Positions 1 to 6,779 are shown, numbered from the stretch's first letter. The stretch: DNA of 7,374 bases from Clostridia bacterium (GCA_017964105.1 JAGCSP010000085.1:1-7374), one strand, 5' to 3'. Notes: generated from the sequence alone by a model not told the origin. Made by a program: numbers and translations.

Positions 1-1562
1 ATCACGTTAACTTTAATTTGACCAGGATATTGCATTTCATTCTCAATCTTATTTGCAATATCTTTTGCAAGGAACAATGCTTGTTCGTCGCTAATTTCTT
101 CTGGTTTTACGATGATACGGATTTCCCTGCCTGCTTGAATAGCAAAGCTCTTTTCAACACCTTTGAATCCATTAGCAATCTCTTCAAGTTGTTGTAATCT
201 CTTAATATAGTTTTCAATTGATTCTCTACGTGCACCTGGACGACTTGCGGATATGGCATCTGCAGTTTGAACAATAATTGCTTCCAAACTATTGAACTCT
301 ACATCACCATGGTGAGCAGCAATACAATGAATTACTTCTGGCGATTCTTTGTATTTTGTTGCCATCTCCACACCAATTGCTACGTGTGATCCTTCTACTT
401 CGTGGTCAATTGCTTTACCAATATCGTGCAACAAACCACCACGTTTTGCAATGTTTACATTTGCACCAACTTCTGCAGCAATTAAACCTGATAAATAACA
501 TACTTCTAAGCTGTGTTTAAGCACATTTTGACCATAACTTGTACGATATTTTAATCTACCTAGCAATTTTACAAGTTCTGGGTGCATACCATGTATACCT
601 GCATCAAATACAGCTGATTCACCAGCTTACTTGATTGTCATTTCAATATCACGTGTAACCTTTTCAACCATTTCTTCAATACGTGCTGGTTGAATACGTC
701 CATCTAGCATAAGTTTTTCTAGGGAAATTCTTGCAATTTCTCTTCTTACTGGATCAAATGAACTAATTACTATTGCTTCTGGGGTATCATCAATAATAAA
801 GTCAACACCAGTTGCGTTCTCTAGTGCTCTAATATTTCTACCCTCTCTACCAATGATTCTACCTTTCATTTCATCATTAGCAAGAGTTACTGTAGATACT
901 GCAACATCACTAGTGTGATCTACTGCAGTACGTTGAATTGCAAGAGTAACAATTTCTCTTGCTTTTTTATCCGCTTCATCTTTTGCTTTTTCTTCGATAT
1001 CTCTTACAAGAACGGCAGCATCTTTTTTTGCTTCGTCTTCATATTTCGCAATAAGTTCTGCCTTTGCTTCTTCTTTGGTCATTTTTGCCACTTTTTCAAG
1101 CTCAGATACGATATTTGCAGTTACCTTTTTTTGTTCTTCTATTTCTTTTTGAATTAACTCTTCTTTTTGTTTTAATGCTTCTTTTTGGCTGTCAAGAGCT
1201 TGACTCTTTTTCTCTAATTGTTCTTCTTTGTTGTTAATAAAGTCTTCACGGCCAATAATTCTGTTTTCTTGTCTTGTGATTTCAGCTCTACGTTATCTTA
1301 TTTCAGCATCCACTTCAGAACGCAATTTATGAGCATCCTCTTTTGCTTCCATTTCGGCTTCTTTTGTAATGCGTTTAGCCTCATTTTCTGCATCACTGAT
1401 TATTTTGTTAGCTTTTTCTGCAGCACCCTGATATTTACTTTTTTGTACATTAACAACTACAAAATAAGTAACAGGAACAGCAATTACTAGTGCTACAATA
1501 GCAGTGATTAACGCCACAATTCCACCAGACATAGCAAGCAAATTAAATAATTGTTGTGTCAT
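1..1562 (-). pseudogene. rny: Ribonuclease Y, broken by two in-frame TAA codons (3' end outside window)
   Basis: RNase Y is a membrane-anchored endoribonuclease that starts mRNA decay in Firmicutes. One frame runs from ATG at 1562 to the window edge, about 520 codons, probably about ten short of the end. In order: a membrane helix near codons 14-38, a charged coiled coil, a KH domain with GRIIGREG at codons 234-241, and an HD domain with HDIGKA starting at codons 379-380, then AAHHGD and the TADA Asp. The metal-binding HD residues are intact. AAGGAG at 1571-1576 supports the start. TAA codons lie at codon 90 (1295-1293, EIR*RRAEI) and codon 312 (629-627, TIK*AGES). From memory of B. subtilis RNase Y (EIRERR, IREMGEQ) both are Glu positions, so GAA became TAA twice. 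There is no frameshift and no obvious decay. Family identity is very secure; whether the stops are real mutations or sequence errors cannot be decided here. Confidence 0.9.
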
Positions 1563-1570
1563 TTTATTTT

Positions 1571-1576
1571 CTCCTT
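1571..1576 (-). promoter_or_regulatory. Ribosome binding site of rny
   Basis: AAGGAG on the minus strand lies 8 bases before the ATG at 1562. It fixes the rny start and shows that the translation signal has not decayed although the gene carries stop codons. Confidence 0.85.
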
Positions 1577-1640
1577 ATTAAATTTTTAATGTTCATATAA
1601 TAATTAAAAGCAACTAATGCTTAATCAAAAACTATTTGTC

Positions 1641-1662
1641 TTTGTATAATTTATTATACAAA
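1641..1662. repeat. Perfect 10-bp palindrome at the rny transcription start
   Basis: The arms TTTGTATAAT (1641-1650) and ATTATACAAA (1653-1662) are exact inverted copies around a TT centre. The site begins 3 bases downstream of the predicted -10 box (1666-1671) and covers the expected transcription start near 1659. It could be an operator or a 5'-UTR hairpin of the rny mRNA. No U-tract follows on the minus strand, so it is not a normal terminator. The arms also contain TATAAT in both directions, so an alternative -10 box is possible. Chance is not excluded in such AT-rich DNA, but ten exact pairs at this position is notable. Confidence 0.6.
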
Positions 1663-1665
1663 ACT

Positions 1666-1694
1666 AGTATAGATAAATTAAATGTTTTTGTCAA
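1666..1694 (-). promoter_or_regulatory. Sigma-A promoter of rny
   Basis: On the minus strand, TTGACA (1694-1689) is a perfect -35 box and TATACT (1671-1666) a 5/6 match -10 box, separated by exactly 17 bases. Transcription would start near 1659, leaving a leader of about 95 bases before the rny ATG. It lies between the thiI terminator and rny, so rny is probably an independent transcription unit. Confidence 0.8.
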
Positions 1695-1723
1695 ACAATA
1701 CAATTACATAATGTATCAAGTTT

Positions 1724-1756
1724 AAAAAAAAATTGATTGTACTGAAGTACAATCAA
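1724..1756 (-). terminator. Intrinsic terminator of the iscS-thiI operon
   Basis: On the minus strand, TTGATTGTAC - TTCA - GTACAATCAA forms a perfect 10-bp stem with a 4-base loop (1756-1733), followed directly by nine T (1732-1724). It begins 13 bases after the thiI stop. Textbook rho-independent form. Confidence 0.93.
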
Positions 1757-1769
1757 ATTCACTATTTAT

Positions 1770-2924
1770 CTATTCTATTATTTCCGCATTACTTAGCGCT
1801 TCATCAATTAATGCTTGGATATCTAAAAATTTTTCTTGATGACAAGCACTCTTTACTGTAGGTTTTATTACAGGATGCTCTGGCAAAAACACTGTGCAGC
1901 AATCTTCATATGGCAAAATAGATGTTTCAAACGCATTGATTTTTTTAGAAATAACTGTAATCTCTTCCTTATCCATACCTATCAATGGACGAAGCACAGG
2001 AAGTGTGGTAATTACATTATTAGTAACAGTAATACTCTCCACTGTTTGGCTAGCGACTTGTCCCAAACTTTCGCCTGTAATTAGGCATTTATAACCATTT
2101 TGCATAGCAATGCTTTCTGCTATTCTCATCATAATTCTACGCATAATTGTTATCATATAGTCAGGCTTACATTTTTTATGAATTGCTTCTTGTATTTTAG
2201 TAAAAGTCACAATATGCAATTTGATACTACCACTATATTCGCTCACAATTTTTGCAAGTTCTACAACTTTTTGCTTTGCTTGTTCACTAGTATATGGATA
2301 ACTATGAAAATGAATTGCAGCAAGTTTCATGCCACGCTTTGCCATCATATAGCCAGCTACGGGACTATCTATACCGCCAGATAGTAACAATAAACCAGTA
2401 CCAGCAGTACCAACAGGCATACCATTACTGCAAGGAATAATTTTATCAAATATAAAGGTATAACCACCTTCTCTAATATCTACTTGTAATTCAATTTCGG
2501 GATTAGCCAAATTGACTTTTAGGTGCTTGTTATGCATAAGTACTTCTGCACCAAGTTCACGTTGCATATCATAACTTGTAACTGGAAATGTTTTATCTGC
2601 TCTATTTACTGTTACTCTAAATGTATGATATAACGACAAATCTAAATTTCTAAAATGGCTATAAATAGCACTTTTTGATGATTCAATTAAAATAGCTGGG
2701 CTAACAGAATGAATTCCAAATATCTTTTGCAATTGCGCAATTATACTTTCTTCATTTTCTACATCATAACCCTCAACCAAATATCTGCCAGAAATTTTAC
2801 TTACTTTGCAATCAAATTTTTTTAAATTGTATTTTATGTTGTCTAGCAAAACATTTTCAAAGTACTTTTTATTTTTTCCCTTCAAAAATAATTCGCCATA
2901 CCTTATTAGTACTACATTACTCAT
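1770..2924 (-). CDS. thiI: tRNA 4-thiouridine synthase / thiamine sulfur carrier protein ThiI (short form)
   Basis: ThiI adenylates U8 of tRNA and puts sulfur on it to make 4-thiouridine; in many bacteria it also supplies sulfur for the thiamine thiazole ring. The 384-residue protein starts with the ferredoxin-like region (VLIRYGELFLKGKN at 5-18), followed by a THUMP domain to about residue 165. The PP-loop ATPase comes next, with SGGIDS at 182-187, TGESLGQVASQT at 283-294 and PYEDCC at 338-343. It lacks the C-terminal rhodanese domain of the 482-residue E. coli protein, as is usual in Firmicutes, where a partner cysteine desulfurase is thought to deliver the sulfur. Its ATG overlaps the stop of the desulfurase gene by one base (TAATG), so translation is probably coupled. 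The stop is TAG, and the terminator follows 13 bases later. Confidence 0.96.
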   Translation of the reverse strand: MSNVVLIRYGELFLKGKNKKYFENVLLDNIKYNLKKFDCKVSKISGRYLVEGYDVENEESIIAQLQKIFGIHSVSPAILIESSKSAIYSHFRNLDLSLYHTFRVTVNRADKTFPVTSYDMQRELGAEVLMHNKHLKVNLANPEIELQVDIREGGYTFIFDKIIPCSNGMPVGTAGTGLLLLSGGIDSPVAGYMMAKRGMKLAAIHFHSYPYTSEQAKQKVVELAKIVSEYSGSIKLHIVTFTKIQEAIHKKCKPDYMITIMRRIMMRIAESIAMQNGYKCLITGESLGQVASQTVESITVTNNVITTLPVLRPLIGMDKEEITVISKKINAFETSILPYEDCCTVFLPEHPVIKPTVKSACHQEKFLDIQALIDEALSNAEIIE

Positions 2925-4057
2925 TATTTTTCACCATTTGTTTTATTCAAGTATTCTTTTACACAACCTGAGCAAATTTCAATAAATTCTTTAACTTCGC
3001 TAAGTGTATTACAATCACTAAAACTTACTCTAATACTTCCTTCAATTTCTATACCACTTAAGCCAACTGCATTAAGAACTCTGTTATCTCTATGCTTACT
3101 GCTGCAAGCACTACCATTGCCCACCAGGTATCCTTTATCTTCTAACATGTGTAATAATGTTTCGGCACGCACACCTTCAAATGACAATACATTTATGTAT
3201 GGGCTCTTTTGATCAAGCGATAATGCGTAGCCAAATTTATTTACTGCATTACACAAATAATCGCTTAATTGTCTAATATTTTCATAATTAGATTTAATTT
3301 TAGGAGTCATATATTCAATTGCTTTTGCCATACCAACGATACCTGGTACATTTTCAGTACCACTACGCAAATTTTGTTCTTGACCACCACCAATTAAAAA
3401 TGGCTTTACATTTATTCCATTTTTAACAAAGTAGCCGCCAACACCTTTTGGACCATGGAATTTGTGAGCACTGATAGTGTAAAAATCAACGCCTAAATTT
3501 GTCACATTAACATTTAACTTCATAAATGCCTGTACACCATCGCAATGAACAAGTGCTCTACTCTTTGATTTAATAAATGTGGTTATTTTTTTTACATCAT
3601 TTATTGCACCAGTTTCATTGCTTACATGCATAAAAGAAACAAAACATGTGTCACTATCTAATTTTCTTTCCAAATCTCTTAGGTCTAATGTGCCTTGCCT
3701 ATTTAAATTGATAAATTCAACATTGTAACCCTGACTTTGCAAATCTAAGGCAACATTGTATACTGATGGGTGTTCACCCATAGAAAACAGCATTTTTGAG
3801 TTTTTGTTGCGAGCACAAGACCTAATAATTGTATTATTAGCTTCAGTAGCACCAGAAGTAAAAACGAATTTATCTCCTCTTACTGCACCCATTGCATTTA
3901 AAACAACATCACGTGCAGCATTTATGTCGTTATTTACATTTAAACTTTCTTTATATAGCGCACTTGGATTGAAAAACTTTTCGCTTGCATAATAGTTCAT
4001 AATTGCAAGAGAATCATCACATATTTTAGTTGTACTAGCATTATCAAAAAATATCAT
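2924..4057 (-). CDS. Cysteine desulfurase, IscS/NifS family (NifZ-type partner of ThiI)
   Basis: A PLP enzyme that converts cysteine to alanine and carries the released sulfur as a persulfide. The 377 residues show the N-terminal DNAST motif (5-9), TSGATEAN (67-74), the cofactor-stacking His in GEHPSV (His95), HCDGVQ with the PLP-contact Asp173 and Gln176, SAHKFHGPKG with the PLP lysine at Lys199, RSGTEN (231-236), and the catalytic loop GSACSS with Cys318. All key residues are present. Start ATG at 4057 is preceded by AAAGG (4070-4066) with 8 bases of spacing. A desulfurase directly before a rhodanese-less ThiI matches the arrangement described for B. subtilis NifZ-ThiI, so its main acceptor is probably ThiI rather than an Fe-S scaffold. 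That role is inferred from position: no iscU, iscR or other Fe-S assembly gene is visible in the window. Confidence 0.94.
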   Translation of the reverse strand: MIFFDNASTTKICDDSLAIMNYYASEKFFNPSALYKESLNVNNDINAARDVVLNAMGAVRGDKFVFTSGATEANNTIIRSCARNKNSKMLFSMGEHPSVYNVALDLQSQGYNVEFINLNRQGTLDLRDLERKLDSDTCFVSFMHVSNETGAINDVKKITTFIKSKSRALVHCDGVQAFMKLNVNVTNLGVDFYTISAHKFHGPKGVGGYFVKNGINVKPFLIGGGQEQNLRSGTENVPGIVGMAKAIEYMTPKIKSNYENIRQLSDYLCNAVNKFGYALSLDQKSPYINVLSFEGVRAETLLHMLEDKGYLVGNGSACSSKHRDNRVLNAVGLSGIEIEGSIRVSFSDCNTLSEVKEFIEICSGCVKEYLNKTNGEK

Positions 4058-4071
4058 TACTTCTACCTTTT

Positions 4072-4083
4072 TGTACTAGTACA
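4072..4083. promoter_or_regulatory. 12-bp perfect palindrome at the iscS-thiI transcription start
   Basis: TGTACTAGTACA reads the same on both strands and touches the downstream end of the predicted -10 box (4083-4088), so it covers the expected transcription start near 4076 and lies just before the ribosome binding site. A repressor bound here would block initiation. No known sulfur regulator site is recognised in it; operator function is an inference from position. Confidence 0.45.
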
Positions 4084-4111
4084 TTTTAGCATAATAATTG
4101 TAATATAACAA
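4083..4111 (-). promoter_or_regulatory. Extended -10 sigma-A promoter of iscS-thiI
   Basis: On the minus strand, TTGTTA (4111-4106, 4/6 match) lies 17 bases before TAAAAT (4088-4083, 5/6 match). The -10 box is preceded by TG and one base (TGCTAAAAT), the extended -10 form. It sits in the 62-bp gap after yunB, allowing iscS-thiI to be expressed in growing cells independently of the sporulation genes upstream. Confidence 0.6.
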
Positions 4112-4116
4112 TTATT
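4093..4116. repeat. AT-rich inverted repeat after yunB
   Basis: AATAATTGT (4093-4101) and ACAATTATT (4108-4116) pair over 9 bp around a 6-base loop. It starts 4 bases after the yunB stop codon. On the minus strand no run of T follows, so it would be at best a weak terminator or mRNA 3'-end protector for the sporulation block. It also overlaps the -35 box of the iscS promoter. The T run lies on the plus-strand side, but no plus-strand gene leads into it. Confidence 0.4.
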
Positions 4117-4119
4117 TTT

Positions 4120-4803
4120 TTAATATGGCACAAAGTTAAGCAAAGTATCTAATTGGTCTGAATACAAATAAACTTCTGGTACCTGGCCTACAATTATACT
4201 TTCACAAATTAGCACTTGTTGTTTTGCTTCATATCGTCTACTATATAGTGGCATTACAATACCTACTCTTGAATTAATAGTAACATATATCCTGTGAATT
4301 GTTTGGTTTATACCGGCACTTTCAAATTTTGATGTAAAAGTACATGTTACTGCACCAATTGGTGTAACATTTAGTCTTATTTGCGGTCCAACACCAACAA
4401 GCAATGGAATACCAGTAAACGAACCCATAGCAATTGCAATTCCTGATTGTCCTAATTCTATAATACGTTTTTCTGTTGATTGAGCTAAATCTTTGCTTAA
4501 ATTATTTATCTCCAAGCTATTTGCTTGAATCATTGTAATATTTCCCAATTCGTCTGTAACAATGTTTACTAAATCGTCATACACAACTGAATTCATTACA
4601 ACATCTGAAATTGCACTATTCATTGCAGTTGTTGCAAGAGATTTTGATCTAAGTTCAATTGTGTTTTTTAGAATTGGACTAATAAATACTCCAAAACAAA
4701 ATAAAAGCAATATTGAGCATATTGAAATAATTAATGTGATTTTTATATGCTTTTTGTGATTCTTAAAAAACTTGTTTAAATTTGAAATATGTAAAAATTT
4801 CAT
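4120..4803 (-). CDS. yunB: Sporulation protein YunB
   Basis: A 227-residue YunB-family protein; in B. subtilis the gene belongs to the sigma-E (mother-cell) sporulation regulon and its biochemical role is unknown. A basic N-terminus is followed by one membrane helix at about residues 21-43. The rest would lie outside the membrane, with family-typical stretches MIQANS (91-96), the Gly-rich segment near 127-140, FESAGINQTIHRIYV (160-174) and IVGQVPEVY (204-212). It lies 35 bases after spoVAE. The start is unusual: ATG at 4803 has no recognisable Shine-Dalgarno sequence and sits inside a potential hairpin (4797-4821), yet an in-frame TAA lies 9 codons upstream with no better start between. Co-transcription with spoVA would place it in the forespore, unlike B. 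subtilis. Family call is based on remembered conserved segments. Confidence 0.9.
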   Translation of the reverse strand: MKFLHISNLNKFFKNHKKHIKITLIISICSILLLFCFGVFISPILKNTIELRSKSLATTAMNSAISDVVMNSVVYDDLVNIVTDELGNITMIQANSLEINNLSKDLAQSTEKRIIELGQSGIAIAMGSFTGIPLLVGVGPQIRLNVTPIGAVTCTFTSKFESAGINQTIHRIYVTINSRVGIVMPLYSRRYEAKQQVLICESIIVGQVPEVYLYSDQLDTLLNFVPY

Positions 4804-4821
4804 ATAAATAATATATGAAAT
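4797..4821 (-). promoter_or_regulatory. Hairpin enclosing the yunB start codon
   Basis: On the minus strand, ATTTCATATA (4821-4812) pairs perfectly with TATATGAAAT (4806-4797) around the loop TTATT. The ATG of yunB is in the second arm. With no ribosome binding site upstream, this could keep translation low or conditional. The stem is nearly all A-U, so its stability is modest. Confidence 0.4.
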
Positions 4822-4838
4822 ATATACTTTTTATAGAA

Positions 4839-5204
4839 TTAGTACTTCTTTGTTTTACTACTAAAAATTAGTGCAAACAAATATGCAGAAATTACAGCAG
4901 CTGCTATGCCACCAGAAGTTGCAGTAAGTCCACCAGTTAGTGCACCAATTACTCCTTTTTGTTTCACTCCTTCAATGGCGCCCTTTGCAAGAGACCTTCC
5001 AAATCCAACAATAGGAACAACTGCACCTGCTCCGGCAAATGCCACAATAGGATCATATATATCAAATGCTTCTAATACCGCACCAATACATACAAATAAA
5101 ACAAGTATTCTTGCACTTGTAATGTTTGTTTTGATTATTAGTATTTGACCAAGCATACAAATAAAACCACCGACCAAAAATACTTTTAAATACATTAACG
5201 CCAT
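4839..5204 (-). CDS. spoVAE: Stage V sporulation protein AE (SpoVAE/SpoVAEb)
   Basis: An integral membrane protein of the SpoVA channel, which takes dipicolinic acid into the forespore and releases it at germination. It has 121 residues, close to the usual length of about 116. It is hydrophobic with several membrane segments, VGGFICMLGQ (11-20) and the signature AFAGAGAVVPIVGFGRSL (55-72). Both stretches are shared with SpoVAC in this window (VGGVICMLGQ; AFAGAGTIVPITGFSNS), showing the two channel proteins are paralogues. Start ATG at 5204 has AAAAGGT (5217-5211) upstream, located inside the end of spoVAD. The genes overlap by 10 bases, so translation is probably coupled. TAA stop; yunB follows after 35 bases. 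Confidence 0.95.
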   Translation of the reverse strand: MALMYLKVFLVGGFICMLGQILIIKTNITSARILVLFVCIGAVLEAFDIYDPIVAFAGAGAVVPIVGFGRSLAKGAIEGVKQKGVIGALTGGLTATSGGIAAAVISAYLFALIFSSKTKKY

Positions 5205-6217
5205 TTTTTCACCTTTTCATTTCTAATTATTTCCACTGCATGACAAATACCAGGAATGCTATCGCCTTGTTGAGAACTTAGAGTACTAAGAAGTGCGCCT
5301 GTGGCACAGAAAAGCACTCGTTTGTAGCTGCCATCAGTTAGTTTTGCAAGCACATATGAATTAAACACGCTAGCACTACATCCTGCACCAGAACCGCCTT
5401 GGTGCGTTTTTTGTGTGTCACTATAAACCATGTGACCGCAATCGCAATAGTTTTCTCTCAAGTTATACCCTTTGTTTTCCATTAAATCAATTAATATTTC
5501 ACTGCCTAATTTACCCAAATCACCTGTCAAAATTAAATCATAATCTTCTGGCTTGGTATTTGTGTTTTTAAAATGTGTGATTAGCGTGTCCATAGCAGCA
5601 GGTGCCATTGCTGCACCCATATTATTTACATCTTTTACATCATAATCTACAACTTTACCAATTGTTGCACTTACAATATAATGGCCAACACCTTCCGATG
5701 ATATTACAGATGCGCCTGCACCCGTTATTGTCCATTGACTAGTTTGCGGCCTTTGATTTCCAAGTTCAAGTGGATTTCTATATTGCCTTTCTGCACTACT
5801 AAAATGTGTACCAGTGCCACACAACACGTTTTTTACGTATTTACCATCTACTAGCATTGCACTTAAAGTTAATCCTTCTGTCATAGTACTACATGCACCA
5901 TAGAGACCTAAGTATGGCACTCCAAATTTACGTGCAGCAAATGTGCTAGATATAATTTGATTTAGTAAGTCTCCACAAACCAGCACATTAATATCATCCA
6001 TAGTTAAATTTGCACCTTTTACAGCATGATTTAGTGTGTGTTCTAATATCTTTCTTTCAGCTTTTTCAAATGTTTTTTCTCCGAATTTGTCATCATCTAA
6101 TACACAATGGAAATATTTGCTAAAATTTCCATGACCTTCTTTGCTTCCTACTGTGGAATAATTACCTATTATCATAGGCTTATTTTTAAAAAATAATGTA
6201 CTTCTATTATTTTGCAT
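5195..6217 (-). CDS. spoVAD: Stage V sporulation protein AD (SpoVAD), dipicolinate-binding
   Basis: SpoVAD is the soluble, membrane-associated SpoVA protein with a thiolase-like fold that binds dipicolinic acid. With the ATG at 6217 the protein has 340 residues, the family length. Visible features are the N-terminal KNKPMIIGNYSTVGSKEG, the thiolase-like Cys in YGACSTMTEG (Cys109, close to Cys110 of B. subtilis), LTGDLGKLG near 230-240, and HQGGSGAGCSA (272-282). A TTG at 6229 would add four residues and abut the spoVAC stop exactly, but ATG leaves room for the weak GGGG ribosome site (6227-6224) and fits the family N-terminus better. It lies 12 bases after spoVAC and overlaps spoVAE by 10 bases. 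TAA stop, intact. Confidence 0.96.
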   Translation of the reverse strand: MQNNRSTLFFKNKPMIIGNYSTVGSKEGHGNFSKYFHCVLDDDKFGEKTFEKAERKILEHTLNHAVKGANLTMDDINVLVCGDLLNQIISSTFAARKFGVPYLGLYGACSTMTEGLTLSAMLVDGKYVKNVLCGTGTHFSSAERQYRNPLELGNQRPQTSQWTITGAGASVISSEGVGHYIVSATIGKVVDYDVKDVNNMGAAMAPAAMDTLITHFKNTNTKPEDYDLILTGDLGKLGSEILIDLMENKGYNLRENYCDCGHMVYSDTQKTHQGGSGAGCSASVFNSYVLAKLTDGSYKRVLFCATGALLSTLSSQQGDSIPGICHAVEIIRNEKVKKWR

Positions 6218-6229
6218 ACATAACCCCAA

Positions 6230-6676
6230 CTAAATGAATAAATAAATTATCCCAATGATTACTGATATTGCTACACCATTTACAATAACCGGACCAGCCA
6301 CACTAAACATTTTTACGCACAATCCAAAAATGATGCCTTCTTTTTTAAATTCCATAGCAGGACTAGTAATAGAATTTGAAAATCCCGTTATTGGAACAAT
6401 TGTTCCTGCACCTGCAAAAGCCCCTATCATATCAAACACACCAATTGCCGTGAGAAAACTAGCAAGCACAATAAGAATAATCAACATCCAGGCATTTGCT
6501 TCATCTAGTGACATTGTTGGCCAAATATATAAAAATAAATCGGTAATCCCTTGTCCTAGCATACAAATTACTCCGCCCACTACAAACGCATAAATTAGTG
6601 TAGGAAATTCTTTTGTTTTTGGAACTTTACTTTCCACATATTTATTGTATCTTAAATTTCTTTCTTTATTGTCCAT
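6230..6676 (-). CDS. spoVAC: Stage V sporulation protein AC (SpoVAC)
   Basis: A membrane channel subunit of the SpoVA system; the B. subtilis protein was reported to act as a mechanosensitive channel for dipicolinate release. The 148 residues have a charged cytoplasmic start (1-23), then hydrophobic segments at about 25-52, 61-82 and 113-147, with the SpoVA signature GAFAGAGTIVPITGFSNS at 85-102. Length matches the family. It is the first gene of the spoVAC-AD-AE order typical of Clostridia; spoVAA and spoVAB of Bacillus are not next to it, their place being taken by a divergent lipoprotein gene. No convincing ribosome binding site precedes ATG 6676, although the N-terminus fits the family. 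TAG stop. Confidence 0.96.
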   Translation of the reverse strand: MDNKERNLRYNKYVESKVPKTKEFPTLIYAFVVGGVICMLGQGITDLFLYIWPTMSLDEANAWMLIILIVLASFLTAIGVFDMIGAFAGAGTIVPITGFSNSITSPAMEFKKEGIIFGLCVKMFSVAGPVIVNGVAISVIIGIIYLFI

Positions 6677-6721
6677 GTTCTAATTGTGGCCATCATTAAA
6701 AAAAATATAACAAATTAAATT

Positions 6722-6750
6722 TTTTATAAATAATTTTTGTAAAATCATGC
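6722..6750 (-). promoter_or_regulatory. Possible sigma-G-type promoter of the spoVA block
   Basis: On the minus strand, GCATG (6750-6746) fits the forespore sigma-G -35 pattern GMATR, followed after 17 bases by TATAAAA (6728-6722), a partial match to CATNNTA. B. subtilis spoVA is transcribed by sigma-G, which is why this form was sought. The -10 match is poor, so this is a candidate only. Confidence 0.3.
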
Positions 6751-6756
6751 ACACTA
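6728..6756 (+). promoter_or_regulatory. Possible sigma-G/sigma-E-type promoter of the divergent lipoprotein gene
   Basis: AAATA (6728-6732, TAAATA in context against the preferred TGAATA) and CACACTA (6750-6756, 6/7 match to the sporulation -10 CATACTA) are 17 bases apart. Transcription would start near 6763, shortly before GGAGG at 6769-6773. No sigma-A pair is better in this gap. If real, the gene is expressed during sporulation. The boxes overlap the candidate spoVAC promoter on the other strand. Confidence 0.4.
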
Positions 6757-6779
6757 AAAAATGTAATTGGAGGAATATT

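Noticed and set aside
627..1295. General reassignment of TAA to Glu
   Set aside because: iscS, yunB, spoVAE and spoVAD all end at TAA at the expected family lengths, two of them in overlapping gene junctions, so TAA works as a stop in this genome.
915..1490. Plus-strand open frames at 915-1157 and 1218-1490 with Phe/Cys-rich products
   Set aside because: They lie opposite the rny coiled-coil region; the Phe-rich content is the complement of Lys/Glu codons, and they lack family features.
4093..4121. Plus-strand terminator (AT hairpin followed by T run)
   Set aside because: No plus-strand gene reads into it, and the hairpin has only A-T pairs apart from one G-C pair; it is better viewed as a weak inverted repeat.
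6217..6229. TTG start at 6229 for spoVAD
   Set aside because: It would leave no gap to the spoVAC stop and its ribosome site would fall fully in coding sequence; ATG 6217 gives the family N-terminus and length. The four-residue difference remains a small uncertainty.
6652..6696. 14-codon leader frame (MMATIRTWTIKKEI) overlapping the spoVAC start
   Set aside because: It has no ribosome binding site, no recognisable content and is short enough to arise by chance; noted only because spoVAC itself has a weak ribosome site.
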